Below, piece after piece: positions 25,858-38,530 of a stretch of DNA of 64,000 nucleotides. The DNA comes from Sipunculus nudus. Its lineage: Eukaryota > Annelida > Sipuncula > Golfingiida > Sipunculidae. Under the pieces are notes generated by a model. That model searched no databases and was not told where the DNA came from. It saw only the letters and a list, made by a program, of their open reading frames with translations. The position numbers and the translations under genes were made by a program. The stretch lies in assembly GCA_026874595.1 (NCBI GenBank), contig CM049318.1, forward strand, positions 22,789,456 to 22,853,455. The letters run 5' to 3'. Each line of letters opens with the position of its first letter. Position 1 is the stretch's first letter.

Positions 25858-26017
25858 TTAACTCGACTTGATGCTGAAAAACTGCTCCAGGTTGCGATTC
25901 AAGAACATTCCTTGAGGGTCCAGCCGCTTTCGCACTCGGCAGAAATCGTCGAACTTCGGGTAGGTCTTGCTAAAATAATCCGCGGTCAGTGTATGTTCCT
26001 ACAATAGCAGTATCAAG

Positions 26018-26021
<4 letters not shown>

Positions 26022-26060
<39 letters not shown>
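26022..26060. repeat. (AT)n tract
   Basis: AT run in copy C intron 11, directly after the exon 12 acceptor region. Confidence 0.95.
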
Positions 26061-26063
<3 letters not shown>

Positions 26064-26699
26064 TCTGTTTAAGAGTCTGTTTTATTAACTATTGCTAGCT
26101 TTTAATCTCCTATAACTGCCAAGGTTCATGTTTTTAATGAGATATAAACACTGCAAATAAAAGTCTGTGTTTCTTCTGCGAAAAAATAATATAATGGTTT
26201 GAATACACCAACCTTTCCCCAATGAGGACGGCCGTCAGCATTTACCATTATGTCTGTTATAGCTTCCCAGTACTCTTTGTAGCAGACTCTTTCATTTGGC
26301 CTATCAGATAGAAGTTTGCATACAGGTTATTTGTCTTACGAAAAAAAAAACAAATTAAAGCATATAATCTACAATTTAACCTTTCTAGACGCCAGGTGGT
26401 TTCTGAGGACTCAAGTACATAGGGCAGGGTATGCTCGTGGATGTTTCGAAAAATAAATTGCCAGCTTTATGTAAGATGTATATTTATAAAAGATTTGCAA
26501 GTTCTATATAAGCCAGCAGTGATCATAGTTAAGGAAAATGCCAGGAGCAATAAAGCATTTGTCAACGGATTTACTATAGTGACAGGTATAGGGTCGTGTC
26601 TGACATAGGAAACCATTAAATTATGTAATTTACTCGTCATAAAGTATCTTTATATATGCCGATGTATCAATCAAGGTCAGCCGGTGTATAAGAGGTTGT

Positions 26700-26800
26700 C
26701 TGATCCACATCAAGATCACAAAACCTTAGCTCAGACGATTAGGTTTTGAAATAATGATCTTGAGATTCCAGGTTCAAACTCAGATGGTGCCCTGTTATGT
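26700..26800 (+). mobile_element. tRNA-like SINE head, copy C intron 10
   Basis: CCTTAGCTCAGACGATTAGG (A box) and CCAGGTTCAAACTCAGA (B box) are spaced as in a tRNA promoter. The body could run to the MITE that begins at 26821. Confidence 0.55.
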
Positions 26801-26820
26801 TCTTTCATGTATCACTTATT

Positions 26821-27140
26821 AGGCCAAAAAAAAAAAATAAAAGGTATGGTTCTCAGGCACCGCCCGCGTCAATTTTAACCCCCCGCATCAAACATTTTTA
26901 TTGTGATTTTGTCATTCAAAATGGTAAATTAATACAATTTCGATACGATTTCCTTTGTTATGTAGTGCTTTTGCCTGCTTAGCAAGAAGAAACCTGTCAT
27001 TTACATGCTTTTCCCTGATCATATGACATTTTATCGAAACACACAAATAAGGTCAAAAATAAAATACCGCCCGCCCGCATTGATTTATGAAAAAAAAGTG
27101 CCTGAGAACCATACCCTTTTATTTTTTTTTTTTTGGCCTT
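26821..27140. mobile_element. MITE with ~40-bp terminal inverted repeats, copy C intron 10
   Basis: The left end GGCCAAAAA...TAAAAGGTATGGTTCTCAGGCAC recurs as its reverse complement at the right end (GTGCCTGAGAACCATACC...TTTTTGGCC). Between them are about 230 nt, including mirrored CACCGCCCGC and ATACCGCCCGCC segments. No coding capacity. Small size and long terminal repeats are typical of a MITE; the family was not recognised. Confidence 0.75.
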
Positions 27141-27540
27141 ACTGATGAAATTATTTACTTGTCGGCAAATACAGGAGCTGAAAAAATAAAACTCCGAGAT
27201 TGTGGGTCAGTGAAATAGTTAGACAGGAGAAAGTAGTTTGCTTTTTGTCCAGAACAGCCTTCTTAAGGATGTAACAATGTACCGTGTTAAACACATTAAA
27301 ACATTAAGTTTAGAGTCACATTGTCGAGAACAACATCAGAACATTTCATGAAACTAAGTAAAAGTCAAACTCTCTCACAAGATCATGAATATGTTGAAGC
27401 AGCAGACGTCACGGCCGAAGGCCGGGCTCAGGAATAAGTCGTCCTTCTGGACGAACCGAACATGAACCGGAAAGTGAGCTGGGAATCCAGATTTCTTTAT
27501 CCATGTGTCGAGTTCTCGGAGAGCCTCAGCGGCCTTGTTG

Positions 27541-29320
27541 CTACAAGTACACATGATTCATTCAGATTTGATAGGCACATACAGGTCTTTGTTTTTAGGT
27601 CGTTATTGTCGTAACGATTTTGGAAGTGTACTTATATTGCGACAGTAAAACAAACTGGCCCAGTCAAAAAAAACCTTTACAGCTTCCATGTCGCTATATG
27701 ATAGTCCCTAAATCAGGAACTGTCAAAATGCTGCAGCTATATATAAATGAAGTAAAAGCTCGTGTCGAAGAAGGAGGGGCTAGTAAATTACCTTGACATA
27801 ACTGGATTTCGATATATTATATTATATTTAACCTTTCTCAGTCATGAGTGGGATAGATATATTCTGTGTTACTTCGTTATTTGTTTCTCACTAACGCGTG
27901 AATGAACAACGCAAAGTTTATGAAACTTGCCTTGGGATTGGAAGATTACATGGGATGATTTACAATCAATTGTAATGGATGTAAAGGATAAAGAGTTATC
28001 ATATGACAGTTCAAAGAAGATGAAGTGAAAATATTTTATTTTACATTTTTCCCGAGATGGCGAGATGTATTATGTTGTACCATTGTGGATTTAACCTAAG
28101 GGTTAATGCTGAACTTTTTTTTTGTTTTAATACTCATGGAGCCTTAGGATAGCACAATGACATATCCATTAAATTTTTAAAATGATCAGGATCACCAGCA
28201 TCTGTTTTTCTTTCAAAAGCTTTATTTCCATTTGACAGTCGACTTATTTTGTTGTCCCTGTAAGAGTCCCCATGGCAGCTAAACAGTGAACGGAGTTACT
28301 GAGCAGTGACACACATTTTCTGTTTTGTTGTGTTGTTTGAGTTGAATTTAGACGGAGGTAACTATAACCAAGGCCTCATTCCTGTTATTTTTGTTTCCGT
28401 TTTAAATGGTATGATTACCAGGAACTAAACAACTTGTGGGTACCGTCATTAGTTCGTCAACTATTCAAGCAATTTTTTTTGGCCAACAATAGTCCGTTAG
28501 CCCATTTCTTTCAAGAGGCATTCGCCGGTCATGTGTTGTTAAAATCTAAAAACGCAATAAATCATTTTGTTTTCAATCTATAGAGCTTGTTGTGTTTGGA
28601 TGTGTTAATATAAAGTTCCCGATAGACTGCCGCTTATCTGCAACATTATTACTTAGTTTAATTTAATAGTGGTATATTTTTTAAAGGACCGGTAATTGTT
28701 AACCTTTTTTTACCTTTGTGCAAAACTAATTGTGATTTTAAACCCATATGTTGGAAATTATGATTACTACACTAGACACTAGTTCTTTAACACTAACGAG
28801 TTACACTGTGTGGACTTGTTGTGCCTCGACAATGAACAGGAACACGCAAAAATTAGAAGAACAAATTTGGGGAAAAATGATAATACTTATTTGTACTTAT
28901 TTATAATCGGTTTGAAAAAAAAACCCATTAAATAAAATCAGGCTGCCAACTATACTGTACATTTAAGAAAGAAACTTTTAAACTTTTCAAATGAATTTTA
29001 AACATATTCTATGGCTTAACAATTGCATAGGAGATTGTATAATCGGCAGAGCACGAAAGCCAAACAATCATGTGATAGACTAGGATACTATACCCGTGAT
29101 GACAGATATGCGGACATGTGACCAAGATGGATACGTGAGGACATTTGAATAGAAGAATCGGATGTGCCAGATTGTGAGGAAGGACTACCTAAACTGTACA
29201 TTCCCGAAACTTCATCTAACAGTTAACAGTCTGAAAAAATGGACATATTGGAAAAAACTAACACCACAACAAAGTCGATATGGTTTTGGCTAAGGAGTAT
29301 GTATTGAAGCAAGCCTGTAC
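27541..29320. other. Copy C intron 9
   Basis: AT-rich intron of about 1.8 kb. No repeat family or coding signal was recognised. Confidence 0.5.
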
Positions 29321-29331
29321 CGTGGAACGGC

Positions 29332-29334
29332 CTA
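29332..29334 (-). other. Nonsense codon TAG in copy C exon 9
   Basis: On the minus strand the exon 9 end reads M-E-stop-A-V-P-R, where copies A, B and D read K/E-W-A-V-P-R. A single TGG to TAG change explains it. It would remove the last ~135 residues, including the end of the ALO domain with HWGK. Confidence 0.85.
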
Positions 29335-30467
29335 TTCCATGCAGCGGCTTCTACCGCTAGCCCGGGTCTGTAAGAACGTCTGGATCTTGTCCCACCTGTC
29401 AACTCGCTTAGTTAGTTTTGAGTGCACAAACGTGTAATACATCCGACTAAGGTAGCGCATTAGGAAAGGCCAAAGAATGCTGTAAAATAAAACGTACAAA
29501 TGAATTATATGAGATCAATGAACGAGGTAATTACAAGACCATTTAAAAAACAAATGTGAAATAATTCAATGCTGCAAATACAAATAAAGCACACTAAAAT
29601 TATCTAAAGTTTTAAAATATAATAGGAAGATTGAAATATAAAACTGAATATAGGAGGTTATTTAAAATAGGCTGCAAATTTGATTTATGTGACTATCCTC
29701 ACCTGAGCAAAAACAGAAACATAAACATGTATGTTCGTATGAACGACTCAAAGAACCCAGTCTCCGGAACTGCTATCGGCTGAAACATAAAAAAATGCCT
29801 TGTGTAAAAGAATCTTTTGCAGAGCACCTACCAGCAAAATATCACCATATAGTTGTAAGTGACCATGATGGTGTAACACTAATGAGGTAATCAGTAAAAA
29901 CCGAAATATAAACTTTATTCATTTTACATGGTCTGTACGACTAGGTATAATAATTAATACGAAGCTAGGTACTCTCCATGGCTCGGATGTTGGCGCTCGG
30001 TAGTCGGTAAGTTCTTGTCGATATTATTGAGTGCTGTTATATTTTATTTCTCTTTGATCTGTGCATTTTAAGGTAACACCGCCATATTGCGTCTCTGGGA
30101 ACCGTGTAGACCTAATGGACAGGACCGGACTAAAGGGCAGGAGCGGGGTCACTGGGTGCATCTCGCGTAAAATAAAAATCGCAAGTAGAGAGACTGTAGT
30201 TAAGGGATGAGCATTACTAATAACCCGTTTTAATAAAAAAAAGTCTGGTTGTTATAGAACGCATAATTATGAGCCAGAGGTCGGCCGAAAGAGGGACTGA
30301 CTCTCGTGGTCAAAGGTTCGGTCGGTGGCGGCACCTGGTGGCGACTAAATGAACTGCATATTAACTCGAAATAGAGGTACACATGCTAGCATTTTCTGGC
30401 TAATCATAGAGCGGGAGACTAGCGACTAGGAACTGAAACAAGAATGACTATATTAAACATAACATAG

Positions 30468-30575
30468 TGTTACGAGTTTTACCAACTGTCTATATACAAA
30501 GTGTACGTGACGTCATAACGTCATGACGTATATACACAGGCCAAAGGTTAAATACATTGTGTACATATATGTTAC
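30468..30575 (-). repeat. LTR (3' LTR in element orientation)
   Basis: Paired with 33236-33352. Contains clustered CRE-like cores (ACGTGACGTCAT and CATGACGTA), a plausible promoter in such a short LTR. It has several substitutions and small indels relative to its partner, so the insertion is not recent. Confidence 0.8.
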
Positions 30576-31166
30576 ATCTTCCCTTCTCCAAGAAGTGTTA
30601 CCTAGAGTTAACGAACATGTTGAAACAGTTTAAATTTAAAGATTAGTTTCTCATTGTGTGATTTATATAAACGTTCATAGGTCCAAAATCTTAGGTGGAC
30701 GAACGACACGACCCAAGCGTGTCTTTTAAACACCTTCCTCTCTTTGTTGGAATTTCACTGACGCCTGTTGAAGATTCAGCCGGGGCTACGTCATCGAGTA
30801 CATCTGCAACCTCTTGACTCAACGATGTAGGATCTTGGTGACTGGTGTTTGCGTATTTCTACGGCTGGAGACCGTTCTGTGCTTCCTTGAGAGGGTGCTA
30901 TACGTACTTGGTCTCCAGGTTTGAAAGCCGCGTGACTTGGTTTGTCATGAAGAAACCTCTTTTTCTCTCAGGTTGTCAAGACGTGATTTTATGCCAGTCT
31001 GATCGAATGCAGTATGATTCAGGAGAATGTGACAAACTTGGAGTTTGTTTCTTGGGCGACGACCCGTCAGCAACTGCGCAGGGGACAGGTTGACTCCCTG
31101 CAGTGATGTCGTCCTGTAATCAATGCAGAGCCAGATACTTGTGTGCCTTCTTTCTCTATAGTTTCT

Positions 31167-31647
31167 TCACTCTTGGTATTGCGGGCTCTGCCTCTCCGTT
31201 TGAACTCTGGAAACGATGGCTTGATCGATGGTGCTCGATGTCATAGTCATGGCGAAATACTGCAAATTGTCTGCTGGTGAATTGTGAGCCACAATCACTT
31301 CTAAGTGTTTCTGGCAACATTGACCTTTCAGTCTTTCATTGACACATAAACAACTTACGTTTTTGAGCTCATCTGCTTCAATAAACTTGGAGTAGTAGTC
31401 TACAACTATCAAAAAGTATCTTTCTTGAAATTCAAATATATCAGTTGACACTTCGGCAAACAGAAAGTTTGGAGTTTTTGTAGACAACAGTGGCTCTGAA
31501 GCGTTGTTTCTTTGAAACTTTGCAATTTGTGCAGTTTTGTACTGTTTCTTCTATGGCAGTTTTCATTGATCGCCAGTTCATCACGTCCCTTGCCTTTTGC
31601 TTGCATTTGGCGATTACAAGATGGGACTCGTGAATGATTTTTAACAT
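31167..31647 (-). pseudogene. Integrase fragment of the gypsy element
   Basis: Two overlapping reading frames show an integrase. The zinc finger reads I-H-E-S-H...C-T-N-C-K-V (His-His-Cys-Cys), followed after a frameshift by T-D-I-F-E-F-Q...V-D-Y-Y-S-K-F-I-E-A-D, the first catalytic Asp region. The second Asp block is altered to V-A-H-N-S-P (usually D-N-G-P) and the frame decays afterwards. It is non-functional. Confidence 0.8.
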
Positions 31648-32609
31648 GTGCCTTTAAAGGCTACGAGGTATTACAATGAGCATGCCATAGATCAGGCCAT
31701 CGGCTATGGTGAGCTCAGCACGGGAGTCCCAGAATGGCGTGCCAGTTTACGGCAAAGCAATTCTTCTGTTTGGCCATCACGCCAGAATCACATCTCTTAG
31801 TGGCTCAAATTCTGCCTGTGTTTTCTTCTTGAGATCATGATATCTTTCTCCCGTGATGGAGACAAAATCTAAACCACTGGCGTATTAATTATCCAGAAGG
31901 TGCGATCTTGAGAGAGTATCTGGGGGACATATGTGGGAGCCAATCCTATTGACCATGTGTATATCATACCATTTTATATTCAACAACATACGCTGTAGTC
32001 TCATAGGAGCTGGGAGAAGAGAAGTCTTTAATATTTGTTCCAGTGATTTTTGATCATTGTACACAGTTACTGTTTCCCCTAGGATGTAGCAACGGAATTT
32101 GGTGCACGCAAAAAAAAAATCACTGAAAATATTTCTTTTTCTATTTTAACGTACCTCTGTTGAGCATATGATAATGCTCTTGACGCATACGCGACTGGTT
32201 TACCTTCTTAAATGAGAACAGCTCCAAGACCGTGATGACTATCGTTACCCTGGATTTCAACGTTTGTTTACATCATAGTACATGAGTACTGGCGGATTAC
32301 AGCAGAGAGATTAAAGCTTGCTGAAGGCTTTCTAATGTTGTTTTAGCCAGTCACATTGAACATTGTCTTTCAGTAGCAATCTCAAAGGGCCGCATTCCTT
32401 ACTGAGGTTTGGGATAAATTTTCCTTAGTATGTAACTAAACCCAGAAAGCGCTTTAAGTCTGCCTAATTTTGTGGAGTAGGCATTTCTTGCAGTGCTTTT
32501 ACTTTATTTTTCTTATAGGACGACAGTACTACGTTGTTCGCGTGGCTTCGTCTGATAGAGCTGCCGGTGAGACGTGCGACGTTGTTTCGCGCTTTTTTTT
32601 CCTGGTCCG

Positions 32610-33000
32610 TTACGTCACGGCGCATTGTAGCGGCGCGTACCTCTGCGCACGTGTCGTCAATACTGATCGCGTGAATTTGTTTTTGTGACAGTTCGTACTG
32701 TTGACCGATTTGAACAGTTTAGCCATTGTTAAATATTCTCCTGCAACAAGGAGTCTTTCTTGAACCTTTTGTTTCCTAACGCCATCAATAATTTGATCAA
32801 TCAATACATCATCTGGATCAGAGTAATCACAGTCCATCAAAATTAGGCATAGGTCTTTCACAAAAGTATCAAAGGATTCATCTGGTTATTGATTTCTTTG
32901 TTTTAGAGTATGTCTCGCTATGCGTTTTTTTTCTAGGTCTTATGTATGTTTCAAACTTACTCAGAACAGCAGCAGGGTCGATTTATTCCCAGTTTTGCCT
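32610..33000 (-). pseudogene. Gag-like fragment of the gypsy element
   Basis: Minus-strand reading frame with F-V-K-D-L-C-L-I-L...D-C-D-Y...D-x-L-I-D-Q-I-I-D-G-V-R...V-Q-E-R-L-L, matching the helical retrotransposon gag domain of gypsy elements. The frame breaks upstream and runs out at 32610. Confidence 0.65.
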
Positions 33001-33235
33001 ATCTAGGGTTGTATATATCTCACTTCCCTGTGAGCCGATCAATGTGCCGAGCCATCCCGCTTTTTGTTTTCCATCTAGTGACGATAAAGGTCCATCGAAA
33101 ACGAACTAAGTAGGAATTTTTTTATCGTTGGAACTCTGGATATAAATCCTTTGCATCCAAGTCGCTGGGCGAAATTCATGGTGGTGGATTTAACTACGTT
33201 TACTTACAATAGCATAAATCCCACTTCTGACACCA

Positions 33236-33352
33236 TGTAACGAGTTTTACCAAATTTCTATATAAAAAGCGGACGTGACGTTATGCCTTAACCTGGATGT
33301 GACGTATATACACAGGTCAAAGGTTAAATACATTGTGTACATATATGTTACA
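33236..33352 (-). repeat. LTR (5' LTR in element orientation)
   Basis: Partner of 30468-30575, immediately followed on the minus strand by the tRNA-Leu-type primer-binding site at about 33218-33235. Confidence 0.8.
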
Positions 33353-34761
33353 CAGAGGAAAAATTAATCTGTCGGTGTAACCTAAAAAATGAAGTGCATC
33401 ATGCCACACCGGAAGTAAATTTAAACCTGGGTGTCGGACGTCGAATGCCAAATCGGATGAAAAGTCGGACGTCAATCTCAGATGCCTTGCTATATTCCAG
33501 CAGACTGAGGATTAAGTAAACATGCTTACACATGTATTAAATTTAATATTAGGCGAGCCACTCATTGTTTTGTACAAACAATTCTCCATATTATATTTCA
33601 TTATATTATATTATTGGATTCAATATTACTGAATATTTTTGGATATTGTTTGTAATAAATATCTGTGAGATATTCTAAGCATATGACAAATATATTTTCA
33701 TATTGTTGATATTTACAGTTGTTGTTATTCTTCCTTGTCCCTTTCATCAATGAATTTTACTCCTCTTCAGATAATTTTACAAGAAATGTTACGTTCAATT
33801 ACAGCTCACATAAGCATACGATGTAATTAAAATATATAAAATAACTTTTTTTTTTACCTATATTGCTTCTTCATGATATATTACACAGATGCACTTAACT
33901 GAAATAGTTACAATTTGGATTATTTCTTGAAACATAATAACAGAGAAAATGACAAAATTATTGTAGTCTCAAATTAACATTACTAGTACCAATCCCCCGT
34001 ACCTGGATTTCGTGCAGTATCAAATAATGAGTAAAGGAGGGGGGGGGGGGGGGGGAATTTGACAATGTCTTTATTTTTCTAGTAAAGTACAAATTAATGT
34101 AATGCATTAATAATTTAATTAATAATTACTGATTTGGAATATTAAACATGAATTAAATCATAATAATTATTATATTAGCCAATTGAAAATATGTTTTCTA
34201 CAGACCTTGAATAACTCAAATATAATGATGAAAAAGTATATGTTTTATACGTCGTAGTTTTTTTTTTTTTTTTTTTTTTTTATTGTAAATATAGAGAAGA
34301 AACTTGTTCATGGATGAGCTCCACGCTGCTTGGTAACGGTACTGATGGGACCCTAGTGACTTCTGACAAGGGTTGTATAAATATACCGATATATCGATAC
34401 ATACCGATTGCTACCATTAACTATTTTTTCACTTTATGATCTCAATAGGAAGGATATGTATTTCACTTTATAATCCGTTATTGTATCTCCGACTGTGTTA
34501 AACGTTAGAAATGTAATTTCTCGAGGTAGATCTGTGCATATTTTGAACTACATGTTCGATAACAGGTGAAATTAGTAATCAAATCCTGGACTGGCACTCA
34601 GTCTCGCAATCGCCAGAGCCACCTGTGGAGCGTTTGGTAAACTAGTAACCTTCCAAAATGTTCTATTTTTCATGATATTTAAACATTTCACCCAGTGATT
34701 TAAAGATTTCCGTCTTTTAACAGATAATTTTTAAATTCTGCTTGTTCATGTAGAATATTAT
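33353..34761. other. Copy C intron 7, right of the gypsy element
   Basis: AT-rich, with a G run at 34039-34055 and a T run at 34259-34281. Nothing coding was seen. Confidence 0.5.
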
Positions 34762-34975
34762 AAAAATATGTTTGTCATTTTGTTTTCTTAAATGTAAAAT
34801 ATGTGTTCCCCCTTAGTTATAAAATCATATGAATATCCACCGCTTAAACTTCATGTACTGCATGAACAAAAAATATGTTTGTCATTTTGTTTTCTTAAAT
34901 GTAAAATATGTGTTCCCCCTTAGTTATAAAATCATATGAATATCCACCGCTTAAACTTCATGTACTGCATGAACA
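34762..34975. repeat. Exact 107-bp tandem duplication
   Basis: Two adjacent copies with period 107 starting at ATATGTTTGTC (34766 and 34873), apparently identical. It lies between exon 7 of copy C and the gypsy element. It is either very recent or an assembly artefact. Confidence 0.85.
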
Positions 34976-37029
34976 TTGACCCTAAGATTTTGTTTCTCCA
35001 TTTAACAAAGCATGCCCTGTTGATATCGTGTGCAGAATATTCACGAAATATATTGGTGGAAATAATTGGTCAAGTTTCCCCTTACAAGTTGGCATCAGAT
35101 TATAAAGCTGCCAAGTAACGTTATCTTCACTGGTTGAGGACTGTAGAAACGTTTTGTTGAAAGGTCATTACTTCACTTTAGATTCAAGATTTCAGGGAAG
35201 ACACAAGAAGGAAAATTTACGATAAATATAAATTATCTTTTGTTTTAAGGTGCAAGAGATAGAGTATATATAAGGCTGGAGATATGTAAGGGACATTGTT
35301 TTTGACAGGGAAAAAATGACATCATTACAAAAGTGACCTCATTACCTTGGACGTTTTCTTAATCTGACACACCACGGAGCCGTCTGTGTGTGGATACCAG
35401 TGGAACATGAAGTACTCTGATCCGTGCAGGTAATTGTTCAGGTTTTCAAGTATCTGGAAAATAACATAAATTCAGTGTGATTTTATCTAAAATTCTTTTC
35501 TAAATTAAAACCTATTATCAATAAGAATTTCATCCAAACAGAAATACTTTTGTATTTGAAAGCGTCCTTTTTTCATTTGCAGAAATTAACTGCCGAGCCA
35601 CTAGTAACATTTGCATTTTAACGTGAACAGATACCTCTACAGGATATCGTTGTTCCTGCATTTAGTGAGAAGTATAAAGTTTAATGAATGGCTTGACAAC
35701 ACAACTTTAGTTCACAAATTACCTCCATACACACAACTGTGCTTTCCCATTATTCGTCAAATCTAAACTATCAGTGTAATGTTCACCTCTTCTGTTTTGA
35801 CTGGATATCGTAATTCCTCCAATCTGTACACTGGCTCACACTGCAACGTCACGGTCAGGATAACACCAATAGCTCCCAAACCAACGGCAGCAGCCCGAAA
35901 CGTCTCCTCGTCCCGGTCACGTGACACCGTAATGACGTCACCTGAGGCACACATCAGCTTCATCTCGAGGACCTGATTGGTCATCAATTGATAAATGCAT
36001 CATTTGCTCAGTGTAATAATTGTTAATCTTTGTCGTGGCAATAAACAATAATGATTCGGTTATATTAAGTATATTTTGGTGAAACTGTTGTTTAGTCATG
36101 ATATTAAAGACAAGTTGGCACTGATATACTTCCAGTCATGCTGAGGACTGATTTCCCAAGTTCATCCAACGCTTGTTAGTGGTCAAAGACCATTTACTTA
36201 TGGGTAAAGTACGTCGTTACATAATTCCGTATTCAGTATTACAGAATAATACATTATATGTTCAATTTAAGATTAGGAATAAAAGAAATTATATAGAAAT
36301 AATCTAAAATTTTAGATCTTAAGGCACTCACGTATCTGCAAATTACTCCATATTTGATACCGGAACCATGCGTTGCCGTGGAAATCACACCAGCTAGCGT
36401 GACGTCAGAAACACCGCCCTGGCTTCGAAGAGAAATAATTTGTTTAATTTAGCTAATTTTATGAATATAAAAATATATCAGGATTTCTTGGATAATCAAT
36501 AAAAATAATAATAATATTTAAAATAATAATAATAACCAATTGATTAATGAGTCAACGATGTTTTGAAATTAAATGGAGCAGTTTTAAAGATAAATATATT
36601 GATCTAAGAATAACCTCTTGACATTTTAAAAATAATATGCACATGCATTACACTCACATAAAAGTGACCCTCATGATACAAGCGATGTCCATGTAAAACA
36701 TCAACCTCAGTTTATTTGGTCGAAATTACACTCCTTTCCCAGTGGTCACGTTACATTATTTCCAGAACCTCTGAGACTTTACCACTGCCTTCTGTAATAC
36801 TGCCAAGCATGTTCCAAGTATCGCTCAATTACAAAACGATCAGACTGCCGAAGATATAACGGAACCGAAAAATAGCAGTTGGCAATACTGCTGCGATTAA
36901 AGGTAACGGAGGTTAGATAATGGATGCATGTACAGGTTCTGGACTTACCCACGGGCTCCGACTCTCTGTACTGGTGCAACGGATACCTAATGTCAGGCTT
37001 ATTTAGGACAAGTAACGTACATTTGCATT

Positions 37030-37052
37030 ATATATATGCATTATATATATAC

Positions 37053-37091
<39 letters not shown>

Positions 37092-37093
37092 AG

Positions 37094-37127
<34 letters not shown>
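37030..37127. repeat. (AT)n(GT)n compound microsatellite
   Basis: AT run followed by GT run with a GAGAGG interruption, ending about ten bases before the exon 4 donor of copy C. Confidence 0.95.
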
Positions 37128-37130
<3 letters not shown>

Positions 37131-38127
37131 CTTACATAGTTAATGATAGACCATTCTGATCCAGGAGGTCGTTAAGGTCATTCATCAATATTCCTGCTTC
37201 AGCCTTCATGGTTTTCCGCTCTTCGTCAACCTGAGGTAAAGAAAACTAATCACATGCTAAATAAATACAAATATCACAAGTGAAAGGATAGTTAATTATG
37301 TTCATGCTTTTCATTCTTGTCAGGGTTTTAAAAGAAAGAAATATCGAAGAGTCACGCACGATCGGTCAAAATGTTAAGGGATCCCATATGGGTTCGGAGC
37401 CTCCAAAGGAGAGATGATGTGTGCCTAATTTTGAATGGTAATATAACAATTTTTTTTTATTTGGTTTTTATTGTATTTCTTGTTAGTATTGTATGATTAT
37501 ATGGTAAAAGAAACGTGTCATTATAACATTATTTGAATTCAATGTAATGTAAGGGTCAGTTATTAGCGCACTGCAGCCGGCAATGGTCATTGATTGCTAC
37601 GAGGGCGAGTGGTTGCTTTGATCCTGTCGGTCGTATAGACTTCAAATTGGACGAGTTAAATCTAAGAACCGAACGTCGGAAAGAGACGTCGTGCCTAAAA
37701 AAGACGCACATACGGGAATTTCTGAAAGCCCTAACTGGAATTTATTCTCGTTTTCCTGCATTTCGTCTTTGTACACTATGTCACCCGAAAAGTTATCCCT
37801 GTTTGGTGCCCAAGGGAAAAGGTTGCCCTTACCAACTGACGGACCGGGTTGCCTTTGATTCAAAATTGAAAGGTAAAGATTGTGTAGATTTTGATGGCGC
37901 ACTCAACGTAACAGCACTCAGGCAAACAACAAATCACAGGTCAGCGGCTAAACAACAAAAGTATATTAACAGAACATAAAAGGTTCGAAATTCAAAATTA
38001 CCTACCTGGTGGGGTTCCAAACCTATTACGCCTCCCTAGAAACACACTTGTACATACACAAGATAAAACTTTAGTAACAGCGCTGAGTCTCTTACAGTCT
38101 ATTTAAAGTCTCTAGAATCATCCGGAC

Positions 38128-38530
38128 TAATGATACTGGACCCCAGCTGGCGGCACCTCTCTGGACCCCGGTTGGCGGCACCTCACTGAACACCTGCTTG
38201 CAGCACCTCACTGGACACTCGCTGGCAGCACCTCACTGGACACATCATGGCAGCACCTTACCGGACACCGGCTTCCAGCACCTTACTGGACTCCCGCTGG
38301 CAGCACCTCACTTTATACCCGCTGGCGGCACCATTCTGGTCACTAGATCGCAGCACCTCTCTGGTCACTAAATCGCAGCAACCCCCTGGACAATAGGTCG
38401 AATCACCTCTCTAGATACTGGGTTGCAGCACCTCTCTGGATACTGGGTCGCGGCACCTCTAATGACTCTGCGTCGAAGCACCTCCCTGGACACTGGGTCT
38501 CAGCATCTCTCTGGACTCATGCGGGCGTCA
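38128..38530. repeat. 27-bp minisatellite, copy C intron 3
   Basis: About 14-15 variants of CTGGACACTGGGTCGCAGCACCTC. The GCAGCACCT core is well kept while the middle varies, as in an ageing array. Confidence 0.85.

Larger units (their letters stand above)
30468..33352 (-). mobile_element. Ty3/gypsy retrotransposon with short LTRs, internally deleted, in copy C intron 7
   Basis: Direct repeats at 30468-30575 (108 nt) and 33236-33352 (117 nt) are the LTRs: both begin TGTWACGAGTTTTACC and end with TATATGTTACA on the plus strand. Flanks CATAG and CAGAG fit a mutated 5-bp target duplication. Reading on the minus strand, a primer-binding site TGGTGTCAGAAGTGGGAT directly follows the 33236 LTR end and matches the 3' end of tRNA-Leu. 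Gag-like coding follows (33000-32610), then the RT/RNase H junction near 32460 (R-F-L-G-x-x-T-Y), then integrase with an HHCC finger (31650-31500) and the D-Y-Y-S-K-F-I-E core block (31490-31360). A purine-rich tract precedes the second LTR. Most of the RT palm is missing between 32470 and 32610, and the frames are broken. Confidence 0.85.

Noticed and set aside
37590-37979. 129-codon plus-strand frame in copy C intron 3
   Set aside because: No motif, no homologue recognised, and it lies inside an intron on the opposite strand; likely chance.
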